DNA of 64,000 bases from Cichorium intybus (Eukaryota > Streptophyta > Magnoliopsida > Asterales > Asteraceae). How positions within the stretch are numbered: position 1 is the stretch's first letter; each line of letters begins with the position of its first letter. The stretch lies in the NCBI GenBank assembly GCA_023525715.1, contig CM042012.1, positions 51,331,508-51,395,507 of the forward strand, in the 5' to 3' direction. The notes under the pieces are model-generated. The model had not been told where the DNA came from. It ran no database searches and saw nothing but the letters and a program-made list of their open reading frames with translations. The position numbers were made by a program, and so were the translations under genes. This document shows, piece after piece, positions 47,018 to 58,425 of this stretch.

Positions 47018-47497
47018 CAATGTTTAAAATTCGGGTTTTTAGTTTACCTAGTGTGGTTACTGGGTCACTAGTTAACCGGTTCAACTGTCAGATTAATCTG
47101 GTTTTCAGAAATTTTATACATTTTATATTTTCCAACATAATTATATATTTATAAGACATAAACAATGTAATTTCATCTTTTTGTACCAAAATAGATGATA
47201 TTTTGTCAAGTTTCTATAGGAAAATTTTATTAAATATGATGAATCAATGGTAGACTAATTTTAAAAGTTTGTGCGTTGTACTTTTTAGCGATTTTTAAGC
47301 CTAAATTTCTATTTTGTTTTTCAACCGTCGGGTCAACCCCATTCTGGGTCACCGATCCAACTGAGTTTTTGAGAAACTCGGCCGATTAAATCCGAGTTAA
47401 AAATTAGCAAGACCCGGTCATAATTAACCCGCTTTATTCACTGGGTCACGATCCAACCGGCTCGACCGACCTGGTCAAACCGGATTTTAAAACATTG
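47018..47497. mobile_element. hAT-type MITE with 8-bp TSD
   Basis: Ends CAATGTTTAAAATTCGG and CCGGATTTTAAAACATTG are inverted repeats of about 18 bases. The flanks TTTTATAT (47010-47017) and CTTTATAT (47498-47505) agree at 7 of 8. The interior has GGGTCA, AACCGG and CCGGTT motifs but no transposase frame. Confidence 0.75.
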
Positions 47498-47505
47498 CTT
47501 TATAT

Positions 47506-48148
47506 CGTAGAAGGCATAACTGATGACATTTATTTTCCCATCCCTTTACAACAGGATTATGGGCTCTGTTGTTGCTGTTAAAACTGAGAAAATGACAGAA
47601 ATAGTTTAACTATTTAAATTTTTCAAAAAAAAAATAATAATAAAGAAATAACCACAATAGCCATCAAAATTTCAGTTGACAAAAACCATATGCATTTTGG
47701 CTCCCCAAAATCACAGTTAGCAAAAACCACCTGCGATTTCAGGCTAATGGCTGTGATTTCGTCGTAGGCAATCCTATCATGTCAGTGTATGTAAACCCTA
47801 AAACCTCATTTCACATTTGGCTGACGAAATATTTCTTTATAAAGATTGACGAACAAATTACTTCATAAAACAAGTTTAAGTTAAAATGAGATCGAAAAAG
47901 TTGATTTTATAAAACTTGTAATATATATTACTTTCAAAAAGTTTATATATTATATGTATTGGTTTCCCGCTATAGGGTCAGAAAACATAGTCAAAATGTT
48001 ATAAATCACGCTCAATGTGTCAGATACCGAAAAAAACAATTAAAATTGCAGTTTACACCCTGAAATCGTAGTCAAACATGTCAGAAACTAAAAAAAGAAA
48101 AAACAATCACTGAAATCACAGGTAGGTACAGAAAAATCTCAGTTAGAC
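47506..48148. other. AT-rich intergenic DNA
   Basis: Contains three loosely repeated AAAATCACAGTTAG/TTGCAGTT blocks; no gene recognised. Confidence 0.4.
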
Positions 48149-48151
48149 TTA

Positions 48152-48492
48152 GAGCATCCACAATGGTGGAGCTTTTTATAAGAGTTTTTTCAAAAAAATT
48201 TATGACATGTCATTGCCACATAATTATATTAAAAAGTTTATAAATCTTCCACTATAGTAAAAGCTTTTTCATTAAGCTTTTTCATAAATCTTGATACATT
48301 TAATTATTTTGTATAAATACAAATATCAATAAAATAATAATAAATATTAAAAAGCTTGAATGGTAGAGGTTTTTAATGGCAAAGTTATATGAAAAAGCTT
48401 TGCTAACAAAAAGCTTCCACTATGGTTGTTAAAGCTTTTTTAATTGAAAAAGCTCTAAAAAAAGCTTTGAAAAAGCACCATAGTGGATGCTC
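48152..48492. mobile_element. Tourist-like (PIF/Harbinger) MITE, TSD TTA
   Basis: GAGCATCCACAATGGTG at the left and CACCATAGTGGATGCTC at the right are inverted with one mismatch in 17. TTA flanks both sides, matching the 3-bp TWA target of PIF/Harbinger elements. It is 341 bp with no coding capacity. Subterminal AAAAAGCTTT repeats occur in both orientations. Confidence 0.9.
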
Positions 48493-48495
48493 TTA

Positions 48496-49469
48496 TGTCA
48501 TCTGCACTTTTGTGCAAAAATTCTATAAATTTCCGCTTTTTGTACGATTCTTTTAGGCAGGCGAAATCGCAACCCATGAATGAGAACCACGATTTTCCTA
48601 GTGAAATTGTAGTTTACTTTGCCAACTGTGATTTTGATGACTATTATGGTTATTTATTCATTTTCAAGTATTTTAAAAAAAATATTAATGTAATTAGACT
48701 ATTTACATCATTTTCTCGTTAAAAATTTGTTATATTGTTTGGAGACCTGACAATAAATGCAGGCCAGAAGTTGGATTTAACATTTTATTGCTATTGTTTG
48801 AATATATGTTAACTTATCTAGCGTTTGTATCAATCCTAAGTAGCCTAACTACCAAAATACATATGGAGCTTATCAAGTACTAAAGAACTAGACAAAGTGA
48901 AGTACCACGGCAAAGCTCAATTGCCGAAATAATGGATAATTAAAGACATACGGTCGAATGTCACTTCAGTCTGATGTAAGGATAGAGAAGAGACAATGTT
49001 ATCCAACAACCTAACACCATAACAAAATTTGCTAACGTATGACCAATGTGAGATCTATGGAAAAATATAAATACTAGTCTTAGGAGCTGTTAATATTAAT
49101 TGATTGAGTAAGAGTTGACTGGTCAGTGTCTAACCCAGTCAGACCGGTCCTAAAGCTAACCGGATAAGATGTAAATTTTAATGTTTAGGATCGAGTCAGA
49201 GGTAAATTTTGGGTTATCAACTGTCTGACTCGGACTGAATCAGATGTAACCTCTTACTGAACCCAATAAGAGACAAATCAAACAGTCCCTTACAACAACA
49301 ATGTATTCTTTATAAACCTTGGGCACTCAATAAACATCTTGATTAAAAACCGTTAACGATTGTTTTCGTCTTATAGACTAATTCATCACATGCAATGTTT
49401 CTACTACCATCAAGTGCAAGTTTACCAACACATGATATGAGGATTCTCGATTCATCAAGAAGATAAAAA
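48496..49469. other. Intergenic DNA
   Basis: A patch at 49090-49290 is rich in GACTGG/GTCAGA motifs in both orientations and may be a decayed inverted-repeat element. Otherwise nothing recognised. Confidence 0.4.
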
Positions 49470-49840
49470 CGTCATCGTATTCTATTTCTTGGTGTGGTGT
49501 TTCTTCGGTTGTCCCCGACAGTTGTGCTCATTTTCTGGAGGTTCTAGGTTTGGTACTGATTGATAAGAAAAATGAGAAGTTATGAAAGTCTCTGTTGGAC
49601 TCGGTTGTGTGGTGTATTTGGAAAGCTCATAATGATTCTTTCTTTTGCAGCTGCAATGTCTCCCCTTTTAAAACGACGGATGAGATAAAACTGTTAGCGT
49701 ATAATTGGATCAAATTTAGATCACGTTTGTCTAGTTTAGATTGGTTTGATTGGATTGTGTCTCATTTTAATGCTTGTTTCTTATAATTTCTAACGTATTG
49801 CTAGTTTGTTTTATAAAATGTCGCCGTTAAAAAAAACAAA
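49470..49840 (+). pseudogene. 5'-truncated LINE 3' end
   Basis: The frame LLDSVVWCIWKAHNDSFFCSC, then EIKLLAYNWIKFRS and WFDWIVSHFNAC, ends at TAA 49786. This is the conserved C-terminal tail of plant L1-type LINE Pol (VWxIWKARND...W). Upstream SCAHFLEVLGLVLID fits the same tail. The 3' end ATGTCGCCGTTAAAAAAAAC has a short A run, typical of LINE insertions. Reverse transcriptase and endonuclease are absent. Confidence 0.7.
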
Positions 49841-50559
49841 AGAATGGAATTTGTGGAAATGCAATGTGATGCCTCAGGCATGAAGACAAAAGCGAAAAAC
49901 ATCATTATTAATTTCGTATTATAAATCGTATAAGATAATAGTAAAAGAAAATAATACGCGATGATTATTACAAAACATTCAATCTTGGTGTACTTTTTCC
50001 TCATGTTACAAAATTATTCGTTTTATATTACAACTAATTTTTACATTTTTATTAGATAATATTTAATACATACATTATTATATAGCAGTCGTTATTAAAC
50101 CGTCTCGAAAAATATATTATATTTTTTGTTACAGAGACGGATCTATTCAACTCTAAGTAGCCAAAATCCTACTTATTCACACGTTGTGTACAGACCTCAA
50201 CGGGTAGTTAATGATATTTTATCTTTTCTTCATTTAAATAATAATATTTTTAATACAGAACTTAAATGCTTGATGATTAAATAGGTGTAGGAATATCAAT
50301 AACATATAACAATCCAATAATATTATTATTACACTGTTAATATATTATTTAGTATATATAAAAAAGATTAGAAAATGAAAAGTGAAACTGAATTTACTTC
50401 ATTGCAAAGTAGCATCCAAAGCAACGATATCGCCATGTGACATAAAAAACAAATAAAATTAAAACATTTTTTTCTTAAAAAATTGTTTGCGATTAATTCC
50501 AAAAAGAGGTCGTAATTTTGACACATAAATACTTCAATAAAAAATTATGTCAGCCAAGC
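49841..50559. other. AT-rich intergenic DNA
   Basis: No recognised feature. Confidence 0.5.
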
Positions 50560-51410
50560 ACACTGGAATTACTGGATCCATACTGTGTTGCAGCAATTGT
50601 TTAATGGAATCTCTCTTTCTCTCTCTCACACACACACACACAAAATACACACAAATACACTTTTTCTCTCTCTAAAAAGCGAGAAGAAGGAGAGATCTCG
50701 AGGAGAAACGTTCGCTACAATCACCAATAAACGTAGCATCCAAAACCCATTAAATAAATCATCGAAAGAATTAAGAAACCACCATGAATCATCAAATTCA
50801 GTGATATCAATTCGTAAAAAATTGCTCGATTACTTTCAATTGTTTCTGTATGTTGCCATGAATCAAAACCAGCATTCTGGAACTTAAATCTACCAAAAAA
50901 AAAATCTATAATATGTGATTACTGTACATCGATTGAATAATGGTGTTCTCTCTTCCTCCTCGGACGGCGGTCGGAAAATTGTTGGGGAGAGTCTCGGAGA
51001 GGGAAAGAGACCGATCAATTCTATTGATAGTGATTAGGAATCGCCGTAATCATGCCAACAGACAAGCATGCTAACGCACCTTCTCATGATGTAGAATCGA
51101 GCTCTCTGTTCTTTGACGAGCCGAGCACATTTTCTGGTGAAGGTACACCGGCGGTGGCTGGAAGATGATGAAGAAGAGCGGCTTCTTGAGATGCTTCCTT
51201 TTTTGGATAACTTCCGATTATGCTCTGAGCAAGTGGAGTGCGGTGGCGCATCGACGGTTGCAGTAGGGACAACCATTGTTACTCCAGAGAGTGAAGGATG
51301 CCGGAATTTAATTCTGATTCTGAAATTGCGGTGGAGGCGATGCAGTTGAAGGGTGGCTGAATCGGAGGGATGGTATATATAATGCTGGTGGTGAGATGGG
51401 GGTAGTATGG
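50560..51410 (+). other. Gene-like segment, unidentified
   Basis: A (TC)n/(CA)n tract at 50611-50641 and an AAGAAGGAGAGA-rich leader look like a plant 5' untranslated region. A GC-richer block follows with several short frames, such as MVFSLPPRTAVGKLLGRVSERERDRS from 50940, MPTDKHANAPSHDVESSSLFFDEPS from 51053, and RRWLEDDEEERLLEMLPFLDNF. None runs longer than about 100 codons and I recognise no family. It may be a decayed first exon. Confidence 0.3.
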
Positions 51411-51789
51411 TAACTTTGAATCATTGTAGTTGATATTTAAATACATCAACAAACAACAAATAAAATTTGTGGTAATGGTAACTGGCGGTATATTCTAAGG
51501 TGTCGTATTTTAGTGTATGGAAGTATTAATTATTAGGGTAAATTTCATATATATATATATTAAAATAACCATAAAATATTATATTTATCCTATGTAAAAT
51601 TTAAATATAAAAATACCTAATTTAAACTTATAAAATATCTAATTTACCCAAATTTTAATTTTTAATATTTAATAATTCATTTTTTGTTAACTAAAACCAA
51701 TTTAATTATATTAAAATCTTGATGGACTATTATACCCTTCACTTAAGTAACACCAGGAATAATTGGAAACCTAATCAAATCGGGAAGCA

Positions 51790-52290
51790 ATCGTGATCGG
51801 CTGCAATCGTGATCCGGATAGAGCCATTGTCGCAATTGATACACAATTGATACAAGAATCGATCAAGAACTAGAACTGAAACGTAATTGATCTAGAACTG
51901 AAGCGTAATTAAGTGTGAGCAATAGAACATCAGAGAAGATTATCAAGAACTGATACAGAAGTTGTGATCGAGTGCAATCGTGATCCCAATAGAGCCATCA
52001 TCGCAATTGATACATGAAGCGTAATTATTCTTGTTGGAAAGTCGATCAAGAACTAGAACTGAAGGTAATTGATCTAGAACTGAAGCATAATTGAGCGTGA
52101 GCAATAGAACATCAGAAATATTACAAGAACTGATACAGGAAGTCGTAACTGATCGTGAGCGAAATCGTGTTGGAAACTCGATCAAGAAGTGATACATGAA
52201 GGTAATTGGATTCACCATTGTTATAGGTAAGTGTCAAATCATGTTGGAAACTCGATCAAGAAGTGATACTCGATCAAGAACTGAAACGTA
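51790..52290 (+). repeat. Internal direct repeats of the MULE
   Basis: GCAATCGTGATCC, GATAGAGCCAT, CGCAATTGATACA, ATCAAGAACTAGAACTGAA, TAATTGATCTAGAACTGAAGC and GTGAGCAATAGAACATCAGA recur in the same order at about 51800-51950 and 51975-52145, with a partial third copy after that. Confidence 0.8.
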
Positions 52291-52551
52291 ATTGATCTTG
52301 ACTATCTCCGTGAACTCTCTATGATCCATAATTTCCTTCCCAATTGCTTCTACTTCCGGTTGAGGCTGTACCGTCTGCAACAGTTTTGACACCCTAATGG
52401 AATTTGGTTTTGCGTACGACACTCTACCAAAACACTTGGTAGACAAGTTCCAAGAAGGTAGGTTACGGGGACAATCTAATTACAGACTTAGTAAACCTCG
52501 ATTGCAGTAAATGCGCAGAATTGTACTTTCGATTTCTTAAATCTAGATTAG

Positions 52552-52735
52552 AAGCAAACGCCGGCAAGAAGGAGGAGGATTCGAATTCGTAAACCAGGAA
52601 TTGAGGTAAACGCCGGCAAGAAGGAGGAGGCTTCGAAATTGTAAACCTGGAATTGAGGTAAACGCCGGCAAGAAGGAGGAGTCCTCGAATTCGTAAACAT
52701 GGAATGGAAGTACACGCCGACGAGAGGTCGAGAGG
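52552..52735 (+). repeat. 60-bp minisatellite in the MULE
   Basis: Three full units and one diverged unit of AAACGCCGGCAAGAAGGAGG, then TTCGAATTCGTAAAC and TGGAATTGAGGT. Its GC content differs from the AT-rich ends, so it may come from captured host DNA. Confidence 0.88.
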
Positions 52736-53096
52736 GCAAGAACGAGGAGGCGAGAGATGCTGTCGTCAATGGAGATACTTTTGGCCTTTTGGGTTAAGAA
52801 GTTTGGGATAAGGGGAATATTGTCACTTACTTATTTTCTTTAATTATTATGTTTTATGATATCAGAAATAATCGTAATATATAAAAAAATATTAAAAATT
52901 AAAATTTGGGTAAATTAGATATTTTATAAGTTTAAAATGGGTATTTTGATATTTAGAAATTGCATAGGATAAATATGATTTTTATGGTTATTTCAGGGTA
53001 TATATGAAATTTACCCTAATTATTAAACTAGCTTACTTTTAAACAACATCATAATGTTGAATAAATTAGTTCTAACTTAATTTGGTTAATGCATAT

Positions 53097-53550
53097 TGTA
53101 GAGGGGCTAGTTATGACATATGCAGAAAGATGGAGGTGTAGAGCCGAGAGTGAAGGGTTGCTACAAGGAGTACTGGAGGGACTGATTCATACTAAAAGTA
53201 AAGTGAAGGGACTGGTGCTCGTTAATTAGTAATAAGATAGAAAAAACGGACTCTACATGACCCATGGATAATCCATGGGTCAAAACCGTTGGTATAAAAG
53301 GTGGTGGTAATGTTCCTGTAGCACATTCATCAATATACATCATCTTAGAACTCTCTATTTCTCTTGTTTTGTTACATATTAGCTTAGTCTGTTTTCTATA
53401 TATATATCAGATTAGGGTTTGTGTACTTTGTGAACTTATGTTACAATGGTTCTCTGAGAAGTTTGAGTGTCAATTAGAGTTGTGTAGTGAGTTTTTATGA
53501 TGTAAAAGTTTTGGTATATAATAATAATACCAGTTGATGATTTATCTACA
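53097..53550 (+). mobile_element. Orphan copia LTR with primer-binding site
   Basis: TGTAGAGGGG to TTATCTACA, followed at 53551 by TGCTATCATAGCC, a two-base variant of the copia primer-binding site. It has a TATA-like GGTATAAAAGG at about 53291 and a perfect inverted repeat just upstream of it. No coding region or second LTR follows, so the element is truncated. Confidence 0.55.
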
Positions 53551-54624
53551 TGCTATCATAGCCATTACGACATATCGAGGCTTACTACACTTGGTTCTGA
53601 GTTTTTGTTCTTTTTTACGAACTATTACCGACTAGATCTCGTAGATCTGAGTTTTTTGGTTTGCTATGTTCTTGTCTTGATCTTGATAGATCTACGACTT
53701 CTGTTTTTGGTCTGTTCAGATATACTTGATCTACGTTTTCTTCAAAACGTTTCTAGCAGTCTCTTGCATTTTTTGTTGAATGTGCTTTTGCCTGATAAGA
53801 TCAATCTTGATCTGTGTTAGATTTGAGCCTTATTTATTCTGGTTGATTGTTGAAGTTGTTTTTAATTTCTTCCCAATTTTTTTTTACTTTTGTGTTTCAT
53901 TGTTCACCAAGAGACCGATTCCCTAAGACTAATGAGTATTTTTGATTCGTTAACATTAAACTGGTGAATATTGAAGTGGAGTTGTGTTGGTTTGGGCCTG
54001 ATTCTTTAGGCATGTGCATGTTATGAGACGTATTTGAGGTTCTCGAAACATCCACTATAAGTCTTTTATCTTTTTTGATTTTGTACTATTTTTTTGTTTG
54101 GGATATTCCTGGGAAGCAGCAACTGTTGATACTCTTTAAGTCTATAATCCTTCCCTGTCAGTAACAAGTACCTGAAGTTCGCCTATTTGGAGCTTAGGTT
54201 GCTTGGCCTATAGGCAGGCAGGGGTCTTGTCTTTTTTTTTTTTTTTTTTGTATAGTATTTAGGATTGGTTAAGCTGGTTATGAACCAGTTCTTATGTGAC
54301 TTACTTGATTGCATGATTTGAATGCTAATAATTGTTGTTTTAAAGTTATTAATTGATTCTGTTTTTGTGCTCATTCTTTAGTATCGTTGTGAGAACCTTG
54401 ACCCTCCATTCTATTGGTGTGGAAACCTGGTTATTCACTTTCCTTTGTTCTTGGTTATAGTTTTTTGTGTGATAAATGTGACTGGACATATCATAACAAC
54501 ATACTGGAGTAGTACATCATTAGATTCTGTTGATTATGATGATCCTCTCTATCTGCATCCTTCTGATAATACAATGGCTACTATAATTATTTTCAAACTC
54601 CTTGGAGAAATTGAAAATAAGGTG
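53551..54624. other. Leader remnant and intergenic DNA
   Basis: T-rich sequence with repeated GATCTACG/GATCTTGAT motifs (53640-53810), possibly the copia leader, then a run of about 20 T at 54231-54249. No gene recognised. Confidence 0.4.
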
Positions 54625-54765
54625 GCAGGGGGGGTAGGGTTTCGAAAACCCTAACCCTAAAAATCGATTTAGGCCTATTTAAGGTTTAGTTTCTATAAAC
54701 CCTAAAATCAATGTATAACTATTATAGCAATTCAAACATAAAACAACCAAAAGCTCTGATACCAC

Positions 54766-55080
54766 TGAAAGGTTTTAAGCAAATCAACTAAACTTAAACC
54801 ATAATTTCTCATGCAACCTAATTGGATCTATGTTTTCACTATTTGAACATATAATAAATACCTAAGGCCAATCGAATTTTACTAGAAGAATTAAAAAGAA
54901 ATTACTAACCTTTAGTTTAATCTTTTGGAAACTAGCACCACAAATGTCGTGCCTCTAATGGTTCACACCCAAAGCAAGCAACAATAAGAACCAGAGAGAG
55001 GGACGAGAGCTATGAAAAGTGGCGCAGAATATGGGATCGAGAACCCCATATTTATAGCCTCCAAGTGATATGCAGATAAG
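54766..55080 (-). repeat. LTR part of the second family member
   Basis: Diverged from the 13356 LTR but collinear. The minus-strand TATA box TATAAATA corresponds to plus 55049-55056, and Athila inserted 24 bp upstream of it. The last five bases (55076-55080, ATAAG) are the Athila TSD. Confidence 0.8.
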
Positions 55081-56457
55081 TGTTAAGGGTGTCAATCCCT
55101 AACAAATAAGATCGGAAATGAATCCGACCAATCACTGCTATTCTGCACTGGATTAGAGTACATGGCAAGCAGGGTCGAACCACAAGGACACGGGATATAA
55201 AATTTATGCCTACTTAGTATAAAATAATAAGTATGATGTAATGGGGGGGGGGGGGGTTTGTTGTGAAAATAATAATAAAGAAAGAAAGCATACAAGTAAT
55301 TAAGAGAAAAACAATAATTAAAGGCCTAGTCCCGAGTCTTCGATGTTCATCGTAATAGAATGAATCTGACTGATGTGCTTTAGAATATAATTCTAAGTTG
55401 GCTTTTGAAAATCATAAAATATAATCTTTATGATAATAACTTGCTAAAATGTTTAGATAAAGGTCCGCTTATTACCTAAACCTAGTTCCATTTTACCCGA
55501 CCTAAGGTCCGCTTATAGGCCGAATGCAGAAACCGCATAAGGTGTGCAAGTACCAATCAATGTCCAATTCTTCTCGTCCGCTAGGAAGTGCGTGGACATA
55601 TGACCAAATTCTAAACAAGGAATTGGGCGCTTGTTTTTGTTACCAAACATCGACTGTGCTAACCGATTAGGTGCCTCACACAGTCAATTAACAGTGCGTG
55701 AAAAAGATATATTTAGGGTGATCAGTCATAAACAAATCAAATTCAAGACTAAAATTGATACAAGAAATTGATCATTAGAATTATTCAAAAGCATTCATCA
55801 AGCCGAATGTTTCAAAATATACAATGAACATGTCCGAACTCGGAACTAGAGTACGGTTTCTAGCAAGACATGGCTAGAATTGAATCAAAATACAGAAATG
55901 TAAATCAAACGTTGTTTACAAACAAATAAATGTAAACCGAATCTTGAAAGACGTGATTCGGCCTTCAAAACCTTCAAAAAACTGCCTCGGAATGGCTCGG
56001 AATCGTGGGTGAGAAAAGTAGGAACGGAACTCCTCTCTGGCTGGAAATGAGCTGCTATTTATAAGCCTCGGGTCAATTAGCAGCGCTATCTTTAGAGATA
56101 GCGTCGCTAATTTTGAATTTCCGGAAGAATTGGTATTGGTTAGCAACAAATTCTGGATTTTTCGCGATTTCAGCAGATAGCGCCGCTATCTTTAAAAATA
56201 GAGGCGCTATCCCAGATAGAGGCGCTATCTAGAGATAGAGGCGCTATCTAGAGATAGAGGCGCTATCTCCATTTTCCAGCATTTTCATTTTTGGCTCCTC
56301 TTTGTTCCAACTTTTGACAGTTTTCGCCCAAATGTCCAAAACTCCTGTAAAAAGTAATTTTCCAAGTGTAGTGAGTATTTAGCCATTTTTAACCTAATTT
56401 TATCCATAAAAACACTATGATAACGCTCGAAATATGTGCAAAATTAACGCGTTATCA
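55081..56457 (-). repeat. 3' LTR of the Athila-like element
   Basis: 1377 bp, TGTTAAGGGTG to GTTATCA on the plus strand. It contains the TAGCGnCGCTA hairpins (56077-56115 and 56174-56200) and a 19-bp minisatellite (56200-56272), one unit longer than in the other LTR. Confidence 0.95.
56200..56272. repeat. 19-bp GATAGAGGCGCTATCT minisatellite
   Basis: AGAGATAGAGGCGCTATCT-type units in tandem, each near-palindromic (GATAG-AGGCG-CTATC). The right LTR has the same array at about 63711-63752 with one unit fewer. Confidence 0.9.
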
Positions 56458-58150
56458 TAACACCCCACACTTAGACTTTGCTTGTCCCCAAGCAAATTAG
56501 AGTTTTTCGGCCTCTTAAAATAGCTGCTTTAACAAATCCCCGTGTTATTTACGCACATCCAATAATAAACACAAAAAGATTTTCAAACCATACCAGGATC
56601 ATAAGCATACATGTGTATTGGTCCTTTCTAACTGGTCATGTTCCAATTAAACTTCATTCCTGTAATCAATAAATCCCTAGTGTGCCCACTACTCATTTTT
56701 GCATTCCCTAGAAATACACCCTTCAAAAACTGCCTAGGCTCAAGACTTATTGCTAAGTTCCCAGGGTCACCTTTTGTACTCACACATTTAACTGATTTCA
56801 TTAATTTATTCCAATTGCTATTTAAGTATTAGTTCCTTCGATTTCGATAGCGTTGAAACTTTTGTGTGGAAGGTCACCTATGCTGCACCGATTATTACCA
56901 ATCTGCTCATCATTTGCACCTTTGGGACTCACGACTTTCCATGGAACTCTTGATTACAAATTTTCGACCCTAGATTGTACGGGGTCTACTCATTCAAATT
57001 CCAAGGGTCGTTAAGGAAATCCCATGACTTTCTATAGCACCCGTGTAGCGAAATTTCGACAACATTATCCCAAACCAGATGGTCTTAGGTAATGAGGTGA
57101 GAAAGACCACCCTTTTCATGTCTACCGATTCGAGTACCATAGGCCACAGATTGGATTTTCCTTCCTGAGTCTCGATCTTATGGTGTCTTTTTCATCATTT
57201 GGATGTTTTATCGAGATTTTCTCGATTTTGCTTTATTCGAGGCTTTTTCTTTCCTCAGTTTGGTAACAGCATAGGTTCTGTACATTTGAAACCAAGGGAA
57301 CCTAACTCAATCTATTTTGGATAGGACTTAGCTTATTTACTACTAAGATGACATCCTTTGAAAGATATCATGTGCTAAAAAGTTTTTAGAGGGGTTTATT
57401 TAGTCAACAATGCAAAACCATGTTGTAGAGGCACATTAATTATCTACCAACTTACAAGTAAAAAACTTCAATTGGAAAATAAACAGCCACATATATTACC
57501 TATGAAAGCTGAATACAACTCAAATTTCTATTCCTATCCATTATTCCAGATGTATTTATATTTAAATGTTCAATTTCGGGAATTTATTAAGGCAAAATTT
57601 TTTTGTAAAAAATTGGCCAAATAAACCTAAATGCTTGTTGTAAGTGTAACGCCTCACCCCACACTTAATTTATACAATGTCCCCATTGTATATTTTGTGT
57701 TAAAGTAAAAGGGAGAAAAAGGAACAGACTCCCCTGGGGTGCGTTGCAGCCTTTACGTTTATTGGGCAAGCATACAGATGTTTTGGACAAAAATCGCGTT
57801 CCAGCTTCACGGGAGTACGTCTGTGACCAAATGAAGTGGGTAACGACCCCACACTTGCTTTCAGAGCAGTCTCTCACAGATGGTCACCATTCACGCATAG
57901 CTTGAACCATAATACTTGATGTTGGAATCTCTCTCATTGTTTTGCTGAAATTTCTCTGTCGTTCATATCAGCTCGACACGCTTCCTGACTAATGCTCATG
58001 TAAGGCAAATTTCCTGGCTACAAAAATAACAAAAGAAAAATAATAATGCAATGCAATAAAAAAATTGTCTCAAAAAGAAAATACTCCCGAGTTGCCTCTC
58101 GGTCAGCGCCTTTGTTTTACATCGTTGGCTCGACTCAGCCCTTCAAAAAT
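56458..58150 (-). other. Athila post-Pol non-coding region
   Basis: Begins at the polypurine tract and contains repeated CACCCCACACTTA blocks (56460, 57655, 57850), usual in Athila interiors. The minus-strand block GCTGACCGAGAGGCAACTCGGGAG (about 58085-58110, shown in two parts: GCTGACCGAGAGG and CAACTCGGGAG) marks the end of Pol. No envelope-like frame is seen. Confidence 0.6.
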
Positions 58151-58420
58151 TTAAGTGATATAACATGGGCACTTCCACACCTCCGCTCCTTTGTTTTTCA
58201 CCCCCGATCCTTCATAATAGGTATTTTGTTGCAATTCTGGTACCTGCACCTGAAACATCTTACAGTAAGCATCATGAAATTTTCTTTCCGATGTTTTGTA
58301 CCTTGCTTTTTTTCGTATATGTTCAAAAGTGGATGATTTCTTCAACTCCTCCGCAAGCTTGAACTTCTCAGCAAGTTCTTTTGTTGTATCTTAATCACTC
58401 TTTCCGTCTAATGGTAAAGC
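58151..58420 (-). pseudogene. Athila Pol scrap
   Basis: On the minus strand, ALPLDGKSD continues the protease-region frame across the solo-LTR insertion. A stop follows, then ELAEKFKLAEELKKSSTFEHIRKKAR and KFHDAYCKMFQVQVPELQQN (58345-58151). No polymerase motif is seen, so the catalytic Pol domains have been deleted. Confidence 0.55.
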
Positions 58421-58425
58421 CTGAA

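Larger units (their letters stand above)
51536..53016. mobile_element. Mutator-like non-autonomous element (MULE), 9-bp TSD
   Basis: Terminal inverted repeats of about 140 bases start GGGTAAATTTCATATAT at both ends and match through TTTATCCTATG, ACTTATAAAATATCTAAT and TTACCCAAATTTTAATTT. The perfect 9-bp TSD TAATTATTA lies at 51527-51535 and 53017-53025. These are hallmarks of MULEs. No transposase is present. The interior is two diverged direct repeats of about 150-190 bp and a GC-richer minisatellite. Confidence 0.93.
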
